Assembly (NCBI GenBank): GCA_965221415.1
Contig: OZ244887.1
Location: 1,054,001 to 1,118,000, forward strand
Direction of reading: 5' to 3'
Source of the DNA: UBA8337 sp965221415
Lineage (GTDB): Bacteria > Pseudomonadota > Alphaproteobacteria > RS24
Length of the DNA: 64,000 nt
The notes under the pieces were generated by a model. It was not told the origin of the DNA and ran no database searches. It saw only the letters and a list, made by a program, of their open reading frames with translations. The position numbers and the translations under genes were made by a program. Of the stretch, positions 16,880-26,089 are shown in pieces. The stretch's first letter is position 1. Every line of letters begins with the position of its first letter.

Positions 16880-18658
16880 ATGCACCGTCTTCTGTTTGTC
16901 GCCGCGCTGCTTTTGGCGCTGCCCACCGCCGCCATATCCCAGAATCATGGAATCGCCATGCATGGTGCGCCACAATTAGCGCCCGATTTCGCCCATTACA
17001 CCTACGCCAACCCCAACGCGCTCAAAGGCGGCACGCTGCGGCAAGCCCAAATCGGCAGTTTCGATAGCCTGAACCCCTTTTCCATCCGAGGCAATGGCGC
17101 GCGCAACATCCGCGAGCGCGTGTTCGAAAGCCTGCTCGACCGCCATTATGGCGAGGCCTTCGCGCTTTATGGCCTCGTGGCCGAAAACGTCACCGCATCG
17201 CCCGACCGCAGCCGCGTCACCTTTGAATTGCGCCGCGATGCGCAGTTCTCGGATGGCGCACCGCTCACCTCGGCGGATATTGCGTTCACATGGGAGTTGC
17301 TAAAAGAACAAGGCCGTCCCAATCATCGGCATTATTATAATAAAGTCGCGTCGCTTGAAACGCCCGATGAACACACGGTTATTTTCCAGTTTGACGGCAC
17401 CCCGCCCGACCGCGAATTGCCGCTCATCATCAGCCTGATGCCGATTTTACCGAAACATATTTATGCCAAGCGCGATATTCAAAGCGCGTCGCTTGAGCTT
17501 CCCGTTGGCTCTGGGCCTTATGTGATATCGGAAATCACCCCCGGCGCGCAGGTGCGGTTTGAAAAGCAGAGCGATTATTGGGGCGCGGATTTGCCTCTCA
17601 ATAGGGGACGGCATAATTTTACGACGATAATCGAAGATTATTACCGCGACGACACCGCCGCCTTTGAGGCCTTTAAGGCGGGCGATTTGGACATATGGTT
17701 CGAGAGCAATCCGCAGCGTTGGCAGTCTGCGTTTAATTTCCCCGCCGCCACAGATGGGCGCATCGTCAAGCAAAACATCACGCTTGGTACGCCATCGGGT
17801 CTGAAGGCTTTTGTGCTGAACACGCGCCGCCCCTTTCTGGCCGACCCCGTTTTGCGCCAAGCGCTCGACCTCGTCTTTGATTTTGAATGGATAAATAAAG
17901 TTCTATATGGCGATGTCTATCAGCGCACGCAAAGCTATTTCGGCAATACGCCGCTAAGTGCCGCGAGCCATTTCGCCAATGAGGAAGAACTTGATTTACT
18001 GCGCAAGAGTCACATCAATCCGACCAAGCTGATGATTGGCTATAGCGCGCCAGTGAGCGATGGCTCGGGGCGCGACCGCAATTTGCGTCGCCGCGCGATG
18101 GATCTGTTGCAAACGGCGGGTTATGAATTGCGCGATAAATCTCTGCATAGTCCGAACGGACAAAAGATTGAATTGGAAGTCATGGTGCAACGCCGCGATG
18201 ACGAGCGTCTCGCTCTATCGTGGCGGCGCATGTTGGCGGGCATTGGCGTTACCTTAAAAGTTCGGCTGATTGATAGCAGCCAGTATCAGCGCCAGCTGCA
18301 GACCTTTGATTTCGATATTATCGTCTATAATTATTACGCGTCGCTGTCGCCCGGCAATGAGCAGGCTTATTATTGGGGCAGCGATGCCGCCGACACGCAA
18401 GGCAGTCGTAATTATGCGGGCATTAAAGACGCAGGCGTTGACGATGCCATCGCCGCGTTAACGCAAGCGATAGCCTTACAAGATTTCCAGACGGCGGCGC
18501 GCGCCCTCGACCGTGCCTTGATGAGTGGCCATTATTTTGTGCCGCTATTTCATAATCCAAAACAATGGGTCGCGCACTGGCATTATGTCGAGCAGCCATT
18601 CGAGCACGCCGCCTATGGCGCGCGCATCGATACGTGGTGGCTTAATCAAGAAAATTAA
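16880..18658 (+). CDS. ABC transporter substrate-binding protein, peptide/YejA-like family 5
   Basis: 592 residues. Start at 16880, two bases after the acyltransferase stop, giving a clean signal peptide (MHRLLFVAALLLALPTAAISQ). Mature protein of the SBP family 5 type: GGTLRQAQIGSFDSLNPF, VFESLLDRHYGEAFALYGLVAE, WELLKE, and the C-terminal NPKQWVAHW. The early HGAPQLAPDFAHYTYANP resembles YejA, the periplasmic receptor of the microcin C / oligopeptide importer. No permease or ATPase genes adjoin it, so it must work with a transporter elsewhere. Ends two bases from the convergent CoA-enzyme gene. Confidence 0.92.
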   Translation: MHRLLFVAALLLALPTAAISQNHGIAMHGAPQLAPDFAHYTYANPNALKGGTLRQAQIGSFDSLNPFSIRGNGARNIRERVFESLLDRHYGEAFALYGLVAENVTASPDRSRVTFELRRDAQFSDGAPLTSADIAFTWELLKEQGRPNHRHYYNKVASLETPDEHTVIFQFDGTPPDRELPLIISLMPILPKHIYAKRDIQSASLELPVGSGPYVISEITPGAQVRFEKQSDYWGADLPLNRGRHNFTTIIEDYYRDDTAAFEAFKAGDLDIWFESNPQRWQSAFNFPAATDGRIVKQNITLGTPSGLKAFVLNTRRPFLADPVLRQALDLVFDFEWINKVLYGDVYQRTQSYFGNTPLSAASHFANEEELDLLRKSHINPTKLMIGYSAPVSDGSGRDRNLRRRAMDLLQTAGYELRDKSLHSPNGQKIELEVMVQRRDDERLALSWRRMLAGIGVTLKVRLIDSSQYQRQLQTFDFDIIVYNYYASLSPGNEQAYYWGSDAADTQGSRNYAGIKDAGVDDAIAALTQAIALQDFQTAARALDRALMSGHYFVPLFHNPKQWVAHWHYVEQPFEHAAYGARIDTWWLNQEN

Positions 18659-18660
18659 AG

Positions 18661-19785
18661 CTATAGCGCTTCGGCTGATTTCAGCGCGTCGATGTCCTTG
18701 GCGGAGAATCCCCAATCGGCGAGTGCTTCGTCATTATGTTCGCCAACCGAGGGTGTCGGCCCTTGAATCGCACTTGGCGTACCGCTAAAGCGCGGCGCAA
18801 CATTTGGCTGTTTCACACCGAATATATCAATGATGGTCTCGCGTTCGCGATTATGCGGATGGTCATACGCCTCGTCCATATCCAAAACTGGCGCGTAGCA
18901 AATATCCGTGCCTTCCATAATCGCATCCCATTCGTCACGGGTCTTGGTTTTGAACGTCGCGGCAACCTTATCCTTCAAATCTGGCCACCCGCTATGGTCG
19001 TGCTGCTTATCGAACGCGGCATCCGTAAAGCCTGCCTTTTCGCGCAGCAGCGCATAGAATTGCGGCTCGATTGACCCAAGAGAAATAAACTTTCCATCCT
19101 TGGTTTCATAAGTGTCATAAAACGGCGCTGCGCCATCCAACATATTGGCGTGGCGTTCTGTCGTCCACAGCCCCGCCGCCTTCATGCCGAAGAACATCCC
19201 CATAAGCGATGTCGCGCCATCGGTCATCGCGGCATCAATCACTTGCCCCTTTCCCGTATTTTGCGCACTCACCAAAGCCGCACAGATACCCATCGCCAGA
19301 TATAGCGCACCGCCGCCAAAATCGCCGACCAGATTAAGCGGCGGCATTGGCTTTTCTTTCCCCATGCCCGCCAACGCACCCGTCAACGCGATGTAATTAA
19401 TATCGTGACCCGCAGCTTGCGATAGCGGACCATATTGCCCCCACCCCGTCATGCGGCCATAAACCAGTTTCGGATTGCGCGCCAAGACCACATCGGGCCC
19501 AAGCCCTAAGCGTTCCATCACACCCGGACGATAACCTTCTTGTAGAACATCCGCCCCCTCGGCCAGTTTCAGCACGGCTTCAACGGCTTCAGGTTTTTTC
19601 AAATCGAGGGCAAGCGAGCGTCGCCCACGGCTATGCGGGTCGTTTGGAATCCCACCGCCTCCGCCTTTGCGGTCGATGCGCAGCACTTCCGCGCCCATGT
19701 CTGACAGCAGCATGGCGCAAAACGGCCCTGGCCCGATGCCCGTCATTTCCAGAATCTTGATGCCCTTTAGCGGTCCGTTGCCCAT
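18661..19785 (-). CDS. CaiB/BaiF-family CoA enzyme, probable alpha-methylacyl-CoA racemase
   Basis: 374 residues. Family III CoA-transferase fold. Motifs fit the racemase branch: GPGPFCAMLLSDMGAEV at the start, GHDINYIALTGAL with the catalytic-type His, LVGDFGGGALYLAMGI with the Asp, and SIEPQFYALL with the Glu. Racemases invert 2-methyl-branched acyl-CoAs, while close relatives transfer CoA, so the substrate is open. Good ribosome site GGGAGGAC. It stands between ntrC and the peptide-binding protein and is probably transcribed alone. Confidence 0.9.
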   Translation of the reverse strand: MGNGPLKGIKILEMTGIGPGPFCAMLLSDMGAEVLRIDRKGGGGGIPNDPHSRGRRSLALDLKKPEAVEAVLKLAEGADVLQEGYRPGVMERLGLGPDVVLARNPKLVYGRMTGWGQYGPLSQAAGHDINYIALTGALAGMGKEKPMPPLNLVGDFGGGALYLAMGICAALVSAQNTGKGQVIDAAMTDGATSLMGMFFGMKAAGLWTTERHANMLDGAAPFYDTYETKDGKFISLGSIEPQFYALLREKAGFTDAAFDKQHDHSGWPDLKDKVAATFKTKTRDEWDAIMEGTDICYAPVLDMDEAYDHPHNRERETIIDIFGVKQPNVAPRFSGTPSAIQGPTPSVGEHNDEALADWGFSAKDIDALKSAEAL

Positions 19786-19844
19786 AATGTCCTCCCGAAA
19801 GTTTTCCCAAAATTAAGCCACACGCTACACGGTGACAAGTCAAT

Positions 19845-21287
19845 TCATTTCTTAGCACCGCGTGCCACTTCGATGCCAAGCTCGCGGATTTTCTTGCGCA
19901 GCGTATTGCGATTAAGCCCGAGCAGTTCCGCCGCCTTAATTTGATTACCCCGCGTCGCCGCAAGACTTAGCTCGATGAGGGGCGTTTCGACCTCGCGAAG
20001 CACGCGCTCGTATAATCCATTCGGCGGCAAGCTGCTGCCATGGCCTTTAAAATAATTCCCCAGATGAAAATGCAGGCTATCGGTCAGGCTGCCGCCTTCT
20101 TGCGCTGCTGGCACGGCATTCATATCGGTCTCGGTCAGTTCCATGCGCACTGCTTCGGCATCGATAACATCCTCGACATAAAGCGCCGATAGGCGCTGCA
20201 CCAGATTTTCCAACTCGCGCACATTGCCCGGCCAACTATGTCCGCGCAGCACATCTAAGGCGGCCATGTCAAAACTTTTGCTTGCTAGCCCGACTTCGCT
20301 GCCACGTGCCATAAAGTGACGCACCAAATCTTCGATATCCTCGATGCGCTCGCGCAAAGGTGGCAGGCGCAGCGGCACAACATTTAAGCGGAAATACAAA
20401 TCCTCGCGGAACATGCCTTGGCGAATAAGGCGGCGCAAATCCTGATGCGTGGCGGCGACAACGCGCACATCGGTTTTAATCGCGGTGCGCCCGCCAAGCG
20501 TCATATATTCGCCTTCTTGCAAGACCCGCAGCAGACGGGTTTGCGTTTCCATCGGCATATCGCCGATTTCATCGAGAAATAACGTGCCGCCTTCGGCTTG
20601 CGCGAAGCGTCCGTCCATGCGCTGATTGGCGCCAGTGAACGCGCCCTTCTCATGGCCGAATAACTCGCTCTCGATTAACTCGCGCGGGATGGCGGCCATG
20701 TTAATCGCCACAAACTGACCCCGCTTGCGGCCGCCATAATCGTGCAAGGCACGCGCCACTAATTCTTTGCCCGTACCGCTTTCGCCGGTGATTAAAACCG
20801 ACAAATCATTTTGCGTGAGCCGTGCCACCGAGCGATAGATTTCCTGCATGGCAGGCGAGCCACCCACCAAAGGCAATCCATCGGCATCGCCAATATCGGC
20901 TTTTTCGGGCGCGCTCTGCGTGGGCAAATCAAACGCACGCTGCACCAAATCGGTTAGCGCACCTAAATCAAACGGCTTGGGTAAATAATCAAACGCGCCC
21001 TTTTCAGCCGCCATGATAGCTGTGCCCAATGTATTTTTCGCACTGATGACAATAATCGGCAAATCAGGCCGCAGCTTTTTGATGCGCGGAATCATATCGA
21101 AAGCATTTTGGTCGGGCATCATCACATCAGTGACAATCACATCGCCCTCGCCATTGCTGACCCATTGCCACAAAGACGACGCGGTGCTGGCAGCGCGGAC
21201 TTCAAATCCCGCGCGTCCGAGGGCTTGCGTCAAAACCGTACGGATAGCACGGTCATCATCCGCAATCAGGACGGTTCCTTTGCTCAT
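19845..21287 (-). CDS. ntrC: Nitrogen regulation protein NR(I), NtrC
   Basis: Sigma-54-dependent activator of nitrogen-scavenging genes, phosphorylated by NtrB. 480 residues from the ATG at 21287 (TAGGAGAG upstream). Receiver domain 1-120 with D54 in VTDVMMPD and K104 in YLPKPF. AAA+ domain with Walker A GESGTGKE (168-175) and the sigma-54 contact loop GAFTGA (215-220). Fis-type helix-turn-helix at the C-terminus (GNQIKAAELLGLNRNTLRKK). Start and ntrB stop overlap as ATGA. Downstream, ntrYX would be expected; here a CoA enzyme gene follows. Confidence 0.96.
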   Translation of the reverse strand: MSKGTVLIADDDRAIRTVLTQALGRAGFEVRAASTASSLWQWVSNGEGDVIVTDVMMPDQNAFDMIPRIKKLRPDLPIIVISAKNTLGTAIMAAEKGAFDYLPKPFDLGALTDLVQRAFDLPTQSAPEKADIGDADGLPLVGGSPAMQEIYRSVARLTQNDLSVLITGESGTGKELVARALHDYGGRKRGQFVAINMAAIPRELIESELFGHEKGAFTGANQRMDGRFAQAEGGTLFLDEIGDMPMETQTRLLRVLQEGEYMTLGGRTAIKTDVRVVAATHQDLRRLIRQGMFREDLYFRLNVVPLRLPPLRERIEDIEDLVRHFMARGSEVGLASKSFDMAALDVLRGHSWPGNVRELENLVQRLSALYVEDVIDAEAVRMELTETDMNAVPAAQEGGSLTDSLHFHLGNYFKGHGSSLPPNGLYERVLREVETPLIELSLAATRGNQIKAAELLGLNRNTLRKKIRELGIEVARGAKK

Positions 21288-22387
21288 ATTTTCTCTCCTA
21301 TTTGTTTGGCGACGGGTAGGCGTACGCAAAACTCCGTTCGCCCCGATTGGCTATCGCACTCAATCGTGCCGCCATGGTCGCCGATAATTTTTGCCACGAG
21401 GGCAAGTCCAAGGCCTGTGCCTTTCGATTTGGTGGTGACGAACGGGTCGAATAAATGCGCTTTGATATCTTCTGGCACGCCGACGCCATTATCAATCACC
21501 CGAAATTCTAGCGGCAAGCTGACCGGCTTGGCACGCCCCGGCACAGATAAGCGCACACCCGGCCGAAAAGACGATACGAGTTTAATCTCAGATTTTCGCC
21601 CCCGCACCGCCTCGGCGGCATTTTTGACGAGATTTAAAAAAGCCTGCGTCAGCAAATCTTTATTCCCCTGCACGGGCGGCAAGGAGGGGTCGTAATCCTC
21701 GATAAATTTCACATGCGCACCAAATCCATTCGCCGCCAACAGTCGTACATTTCCCAAGACCGCATGCACATTGACCGAAGCCTCCATATCCGCATGGGTT
21801 TCGGTGAACTGCTCGAACTCGTCGACCAACCCCGCAATGCGGTCGGTCTCGCTGCAAATCAGCTGCGTCAACTCGATGTTTTCTGGCTCGGCATCGCTCT
21901 CCAAAAGCTGCGCCGCACCCTTAATGCCCGAAAGCGGATTTTTGATTTCATGCGCCAGCATCGCCGACATCGCCGACACCGACCGCGCCGCCCCGCGATG
22001 CGTCAGCTGACGGTCAATATGATGCGCCACCGACCGCAATTGCAAAACAATCAACGCTTGCTGCACGCCATCGCGCGTATCCATCGGCGTGACATGCATA
22101 TCGACCATGCGGTCAGAATTCGCACCCCCCAAATTCGACCACATATTCAAATCAATGCCGTATTCGTTAAAGCTCACATTGTCGTCAAGGCAGCGGTCAA
22201 TCAGCCCGACCACAGGACTGCCAAACGGCATGAGCCGCTCGATATGGTGACGGCGCAGCACCGAAAAGCCTACGCCGAAAAACTCCTGCGCCGCAAAATT
22301 CGCATAGCTCACATAGCGGTCTGTCCCGACGGCTAGCACCGGTTGAGGCAAAGCGTCCAACACGCGTTTTTCATCCGACACACGCAT
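21284..22387 (-). CDS. ntrB: Nitrogen regulation sensor histidine kinase NtrB
   Basis: Cytoplasmic kinase/phosphatase that controls NtrC in response to PII protein. 367 residues from the ATG at 22387, whose first base is shared with the dusB stop (TGATG); a GTG one codon upstream is possible. N-terminal PAS domain (about 7-115), phospho-acceptor His in AMLAHEIKNPLSGIKGA near residue 146, and an ATP-binding domain with DNGVGVPEDI and KGTGLGLALVAKI. No membrane segment. Third piece of the dusB-ntrB-ntrC operon. Confidence 0.96.
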   Translation of the reverse strand: MRVSDEKRVLDALPQPVLAVGTDRYVSYANFAAQEFFGVGFSVLRRHHIERLMPFGSPVVGLIDRCLDDNVSFNEYGIDLNMWSNLGGANSDRMVDMHVTPMDTRDGVQQALIVLQLRSVAHHIDRQLTHRGAARSVSAMSAMLAHEIKNPLSGIKGAAQLLESDAEPENIELTQLICSETDRIAGLVDEFEQFTETHADMEASVNVHAVLGNVRLLAANGFGAHVKFIEDYDPSLPPVQGNKDLLTQAFLNLVKNAAEAVRGRKSEIKLVSSFRPGVRLSVPGRAKPVSLPLEFRVIDNGVGVPEDIKAHLFDPFVTTKSKGTGLGLALVAKIIGDHGGTIECDSQSGRTEFCVRLPVAKQIGEKI

Positions 22388-23379
22388 CACGCCACCGCTT
22401 CCTGTGGCGCGCTTTCATAAATCGATTGCATCGCCGACAGCACATCATCTGGATTTTCTAGGCGGCAGACCTCGGCACGCTTTTGGCGACCCGCATCTGC
22501 GCCCATAAAGCTTTCGATAAATCCCGATACGTGCTTGCGTGCGACGCGTATGCCCAATCCTTCGCCGTATAAATCGAGGCAAGCGCGGTACCAGTGCGCA
22601 AAAATCTGCCATTGCGCTTCGGGTGACGGGTCGGATGGCCACACGCCGTCCGCTAAAAAAGTTTCAATTTGGGCGAGAATCCAAGGTCGTCCAATCGCTG
22701 CGCGTCCGACCATCACGCCCGCCGCACCCGATGCCATCAGCGCGGCTTTCGCCGTCGCGCCACTGACGATATCGCCATTGACGATGACTGGAATATCCAC
22801 CGCCTCAACCGTCGCGCGCACGGCTTGCCAATCGGCACTGCCTTTGTAAAACTGACACCGCGTGCGTCCATGCACCGTAATCATACGAACCCCCAGCGCT
22901 TGCGCAATCCGCGCCAGAAGCGGGGCGTTAAGACTATCGTAATCCCAGCCGAGCCGCATTTTCAGCGTCACAGGCCTATCGCTGCCGTCGCACGTCGCCG
23001 CGATTATCGCCTCGGCCAGACCTTCGTCGCGCATCAGCGCCGAACCCGAAAGCCCGCCCGTCACCTGACGCGACGGGCATCCCATATTGATATCGACACT
23101 ATCGGCACCGGCCGCGCACGCCAGCCGCGCGCCTTCATACATCCATTGCGGGTCGCGCCCCGCCAATTGCAAAATAAACGGCGACAGGCCACCGCCTTCG
23201 GCACGCAATACCACATCGGGGCGCGCCTTCACCAATTCCTCGCTGGCGACCATCTCCGACACCACGTTTGCTTTGCTAACGGACGCGACGCATTGGCGAA
23301 ACGCCAAATCGGTCACGCCCGACATCGGCGCGAGCCATACAGTGCTGTCCAAAGCCATATCACCGATTTGAATGGTCAT
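22387..23379 (-). CDS. dusB: tRNA-dihydrouridine synthase B
   Basis: FMN-dependent enzyme that reduces uridines in the tRNA D-loop. 330 residues. TIM-barrel motifs: LAPMSGVTDLAFR near 17-29, DINMGCPSRQVTGG with the catalytic Cys, TLKMRLGWD with the Lys, ITVHGRTRCQFYKG with the His, and the FMN phosphate loop GVMVGRAAIGRPW. DusB upstream of ntrBC is the standard alphaproteobacterial order. It is divergent from ispDF across about 110 bases, in which I could not pick convincing promoter hexamers. Confidence 0.95.
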   Translation of the reverse strand: MTIQIGDMALDSTVWLAPMSGVTDLAFRQCVASVSKANVVSEMVASEELVKARPDVVLRAEGGGLSPFILQLAGRDPQWMYEGARLACAAGADSVDINMGCPSRQVTGGLSGSALMRDEGLAEAIIAATCDGSDRPVTLKMRLGWDYDSLNAPLLARIAQALGVRMITVHGRTRCQFYKGSADWQAVRATVEAVDIPVIVNGDIVSGATAKAALMASGAAGVMVGRAAIGRPWILAQIETFLADGVWPSDPSPEAQWQIFAHWYRACLDLYGEGLGIRVARKHVSGFIESFMGADAGRQKRAEVCRLENPDDVLSAMQSIYESAPQEAVA

Positions 23380-23490
23380 TTTTTGGGCATTTTCCTTCTA
23401 GCGTTGAGATTGCCTAAAATGCAGGCAGATTAACATAAACGCAAGAGATTTCCATCGCCAATGCCGCTATATCAGGGTAGATTACCCGCC

Positions 23491-24669
23491 ATGAGTGAAC
23501 CAATTACAACTGCCGCGCTGATTGTTGCTGGGGGACGCGGCACCCGCGCAGGCGATGGCATCCCGAAACAATACCGTCCGCTACCGAATAGTGCTGGCAA
23601 AAGCGCGCTTGCTGTGACGCTCGAAAAATTTGCCACTCATCCGCAAATTGATGCCGTTTGCGTGGTCATTCAAGAAGATGATGCAGAACTTTATAATACT
23701 CAAGTTAAAGAATTGAATATAAATAATAATATTACTTTCACATATGGCGGTGAAACGCGTCAAAATTCGGTGCTGAACGGCCTTACCACCCTCGCCAAAT
23801 TAAGCCCAAAACACGTGCTGATTCACGATGCCGTGCGCCCCTATCTCAGCGCCGATTTAATTTCGCGCTGCATCACCGGACTCGGCGCGGCGGCGGGCGC
23901 GATTCCTGCGGTGCAAGTCACCGATACATTAAAACGCGCCGAAAATGGCACAATTATCGAAACCGTCTCGCGCGACGGCTTGTGGCGTGCGCAAACCCCG
24001 CAAGCTTTCCGCTTCGATGCGATTTTAGCCGCCCACAGCAAGGCGGCCAATACGGCGCTCAACCTGACCGATGACGCGGCCATCGCCGAAATGGCGGGTT
24101 TGCCGCTGTCGATTGTCGCTGGCGAAGCGAGCAATGTTAAGCTGACCTTTGCCGAAGATTTTTCCCCGCCCACCACGCTGATACCGCGCACGGGGATGGG
24201 CTTTGATGTGCATCGTTTTGATGTGCCTGAAAGCGCGACTGAAATTATGCTCGGCGGCATCTCCGTGCCACATAATCGCGCGCTTATTGGCCATAGCGAC
24301 GCAGATGTCGGCTTGCATGCCATCACCGATGCGGTGTTGGGGGCGTTGGCCGAAGGCGATATCGGCACGCATTTTCCGCCCTCGGATGCCGCGCACAAAG
24401 ACCGCCCCTCGGCAGATTTTCTGCGCCATGCGGTCGCTTTGGCGGGCAAACACCATGCGCGCATCACGCATATTGATGTCACTTTCATTTGCGAAGCGCC
24501 AAAAATCGCGCCCCACAGCGAAGCAATGCGCGTGCAAATCGCCACGCTGACGGGTCTCGACGCAGCCGCCGTTTCGGTGAAAGCAACGACCACTGAAGGG
24601 CTTGGGGCGACGGGACGCGGCGAGGGCATCGCCGCACAAGCCGTTGCGACAGTGTTGGTGCCCGCATGA
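23491..24669 (+). CDS. ispDF: Bifunctional IspD/IspF enzyme of the MEP isoprenoid pathway
   Basis: 392 residues joining two enzymes. The N-terminal IspD domain (about 1-225) makes CDP-methylerythritol, with VAGGRGTRAGDGIPKQY and IHDAVRPYLS. The C-terminal IspF domain (about 232-392) makes the cyclodiphosphate, with GMGFDVHRFD and the metal-binding GHSDADVGLHAI. The fusion is typical of alphaproteobacteria. The ATG at 23491 begins the conserved part; an in-frame ATG at 23461 adds ten unsupported residues. A short stretch near 23690-23745 is extremely AT-rich (Asn/Ile/Lys codons). Its stop overlaps the pgpA start (ATGA). Confidence 0.95.
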   Translation: MSEPITTAALIVAGGRGTRAGDGIPKQYRPLPNSAGKSALAVTLEKFATHPQIDAVCVVIQEDDAELYNTQVKELNINNNITFTYGGETRQNSVLNGLTTLAKLSPKHVLIHDAVRPYLSADLISRCITGLGAAAGAIPAVQVTDTLKRAENGTIIETVSRDGLWRAQTPQAFRFDAILAAHSKAANTALNLTDDAAIAEMAGLPLSIVAGEASNVKLTFAEDFSPPTTLIPRTGMGFDVHRFDVPESATEIMLGGISVPHNRALIGHSDADVGLHAITDAVLGALAEGDIGTHFPPSDAAHKDRPSADFLRHAVALAGKHHARITHIDVTFICEAPKIAPHSEAMRVQIATLTGLDAAAVSVKATTTEGLGATGRGEGIAAQAVATVLVPA

Positions 24670-25160
24670 TTAAACGCCACACCCTGCCCGACCATTTGCG
24701 CTTCATCTCGCCCGCCGCCCTTATCGCGACTTTTTTCGGCAGCGGCTTGCTCAAGCCAGCCTCTGGCACATGGGGGACGCTCGCCGCGCTCGTCCCCGGG
24801 GTGTTGATTGGCTTGGCTTATGGCGTGGTCGGTTTGTTCATCGCCGCCCTGCTTGGCTATATCGCGGGGCATTGGGCAAGCACAAAATGGATTGCCCAAT
24901 CAGACGACAAAGACCCATCGGCGATTGTGATAGATGAAGCCGTCGGCATATGGGTGACTTTGATGGCCGCGCCCCTCACACCGCTCGGCATTGTGGTAGC
25001 GTTCGGCTTGTTCCGCTTTTTTGATATTACCAAACCATGGCCGGTCGGCTGGGCGGATAAAAACTTTGGGGGCGCGACGGGCATTATGTTAGACGATGTA
25101 TTGGCTGGCATATTGGCGGGTTTCATGCTGATGGCCGCGCGCAATTTTGAAATTCTATAA
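24666..25160 (+). CDS. pgpA: Phosphatidylglycerophosphatase A
   Basis: Inner-membrane phosphatase that removes the phosphate from phosphatidylglycerophosphate to give phosphatidylglycerol. 164 residues with hydrophobic segments around 40-60, 62-82, 95-120 and 140-158. PgpA motifs: FGSGLLKPASGTWGTLAAL near the start, IVIDEAVGIWVTL in the middle and RFFDITKPWPVG with KNFGGATGIMLDDVLAGI near the end. Translationally coupled to ispDF and followed after 10 bases by cinA. Confidence 0.95.
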   Translation: MIKRHTLPDHLRFISPAALIATFFGSGLLKPASGTWGTLAALVPGVLIGLAYGVVGLFIAALLGYIAGHWASTKWIAQSDDKDPSAIVIDEAVGIWVTLMAAPLTPLGIVVAFGLFRFFDITKPWPVGWADKNFGGATGIMLDDVLAGILAGFMLMAARNFEIL

Positions 25161-25170
25161 GGGGAACGCC

Positions 25171-25659
25171 ATGTTGTTTGAACCACATCTGATTGACAAA
25201 GCCACGCGATTGTTAAGCATCTGCACCGAAAAGCAGATGCGGGTTGCGACGGCGGAAAGCTGCACGGGCGGACTTATCGCCGCACTTTTGACCGAAATCC
25301 CCGGCTCATCGGCGGTGATTGGGCGCAGCTTCATCACTTATTCAAACCGCGCAAAGCACGAGATTCTGCATGTCCCTGCTGATATGTTGAAAGCCCATGG
25401 CGCGGTCTGCGAACCCGTCGTGCGGGAGATGGCGCAAAACACTTTCGATATGACCACCGCCCATTTGACCATCGCCGTATCGGGCATTGCGGGGCCGGGG
25501 GGTGGCTCGGCTGAAAAACCTGCCGGCACGGTGCATATGGCAAGCTGCACCGCCGATGGGGTTCAGCATATGGTTCATGCGTTTGGCGATATTGGCCGCA
25601 GCGAGGTTCGCCTTGCGACCGTTGATGCCGCACTCGATATGATGCTAGCTCGATTTTGA
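25171..25659 (+). CDS. CinA-family nicotinamide-nucleotide amidohydrolase (PncC-type)
   Basis: 162 residues from the ATG at 25171 with AAGGGGAA upstream. Only the C-terminal CinA domain is present, which deamidates NMN to nicotinate mononucleotide in pyridine nucleotide recycling. Motifs: TAESCTGGLIAALLTEIPG, GRSFITYSN and VSGIAGPGGGSAEKPAGTV. The competence-associated N-domain of full CinA is absent, as in pncC genes. Its last 15 bases overlap the convergent ratA/coq10 gene. Confidence 0.93.
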   Translation: MLFEPHLIDKATRLLSICTEKQMRVATAESCTGGLIAALLTEIPGSSAVIGRSFITYSNRAKHEILHVPADMLKAHGAVCEPVVREMAQNTFDMTTAHLTIAVSGIAGPGGGSAEKPAGTVHMASCTADGVQHMVHAFGDIGRSEVRLATVDAALDMMLARF

Positions 25660-26088
25660 GCCGTAAATCTCATCGGCGCGGGTTTCAAACGCCCCGACAA
25701 AACGCTCGACCACCTTGCCCATCATCGGCTGAATAATGCGCTGCAATATCGGCACGCCAAATTTAAACTGCAACTCGAACTGCACCTCGCACCCGTCGGG
25801 TGTATCGACAAATTGCCAGCGATTAAACAAATGGCGAAACGGCCCTTTCGCCTGATTGACGGTCACGCTGAGCGGCTTGGTCGATAAATCGATTTGACTG
25901 CTATAGGTCTCGCGCAAAAATTTATAGGCGACCACCAACTCCGCCGTCATCTGCGTATCACTGCGCTCCCGCACGCGCGAGGCCGTGCAATACGGAATAA
26001 ATTCGCAATACGCATCCACATCGATAATCAACGCATACATTTGCTGTGCTGTGAAAGGGCTGTGGCGGGTCAGTTTAATCGACTGCAT
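25645..26088 (-). CDS. RatA/COQ10-type START domain protein
   Basis: 147 residues of the polyketide cyclase / START-like fold. In alphaproteobacteria this gene, placed next to lipA, is related to COQ10, the ubiquinone-binding protein needed for respiration; in E. coli the relative RatA was described as a ribosome-association toxin. Motifs: HSPFTAQQMYALIIDVDAYCEFIPYC at the start, KGPFRHLFNRWQF, and FVGAFETRADEIYG at the end. I favour the COQ10-like role because of the lineage. It overlaps cinA tail-to-tail and starts one base after lipA. Confidence 0.9.
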   Translation of the reverse strand: MQSIKLTRHSPFTAQQMYALIIDVDAYCEFIPYCTASRVRERSDTQMTAELVVAYKFLRETYSSQIDLSTKPLSVTVNQAKGPFRHLFNRWQFVDTPDGCEVQFELQFKFGVPILQRIIQPMMGKVVERFVGAFETRADEIYGSKSS

Positions 26089-26089
26089 G

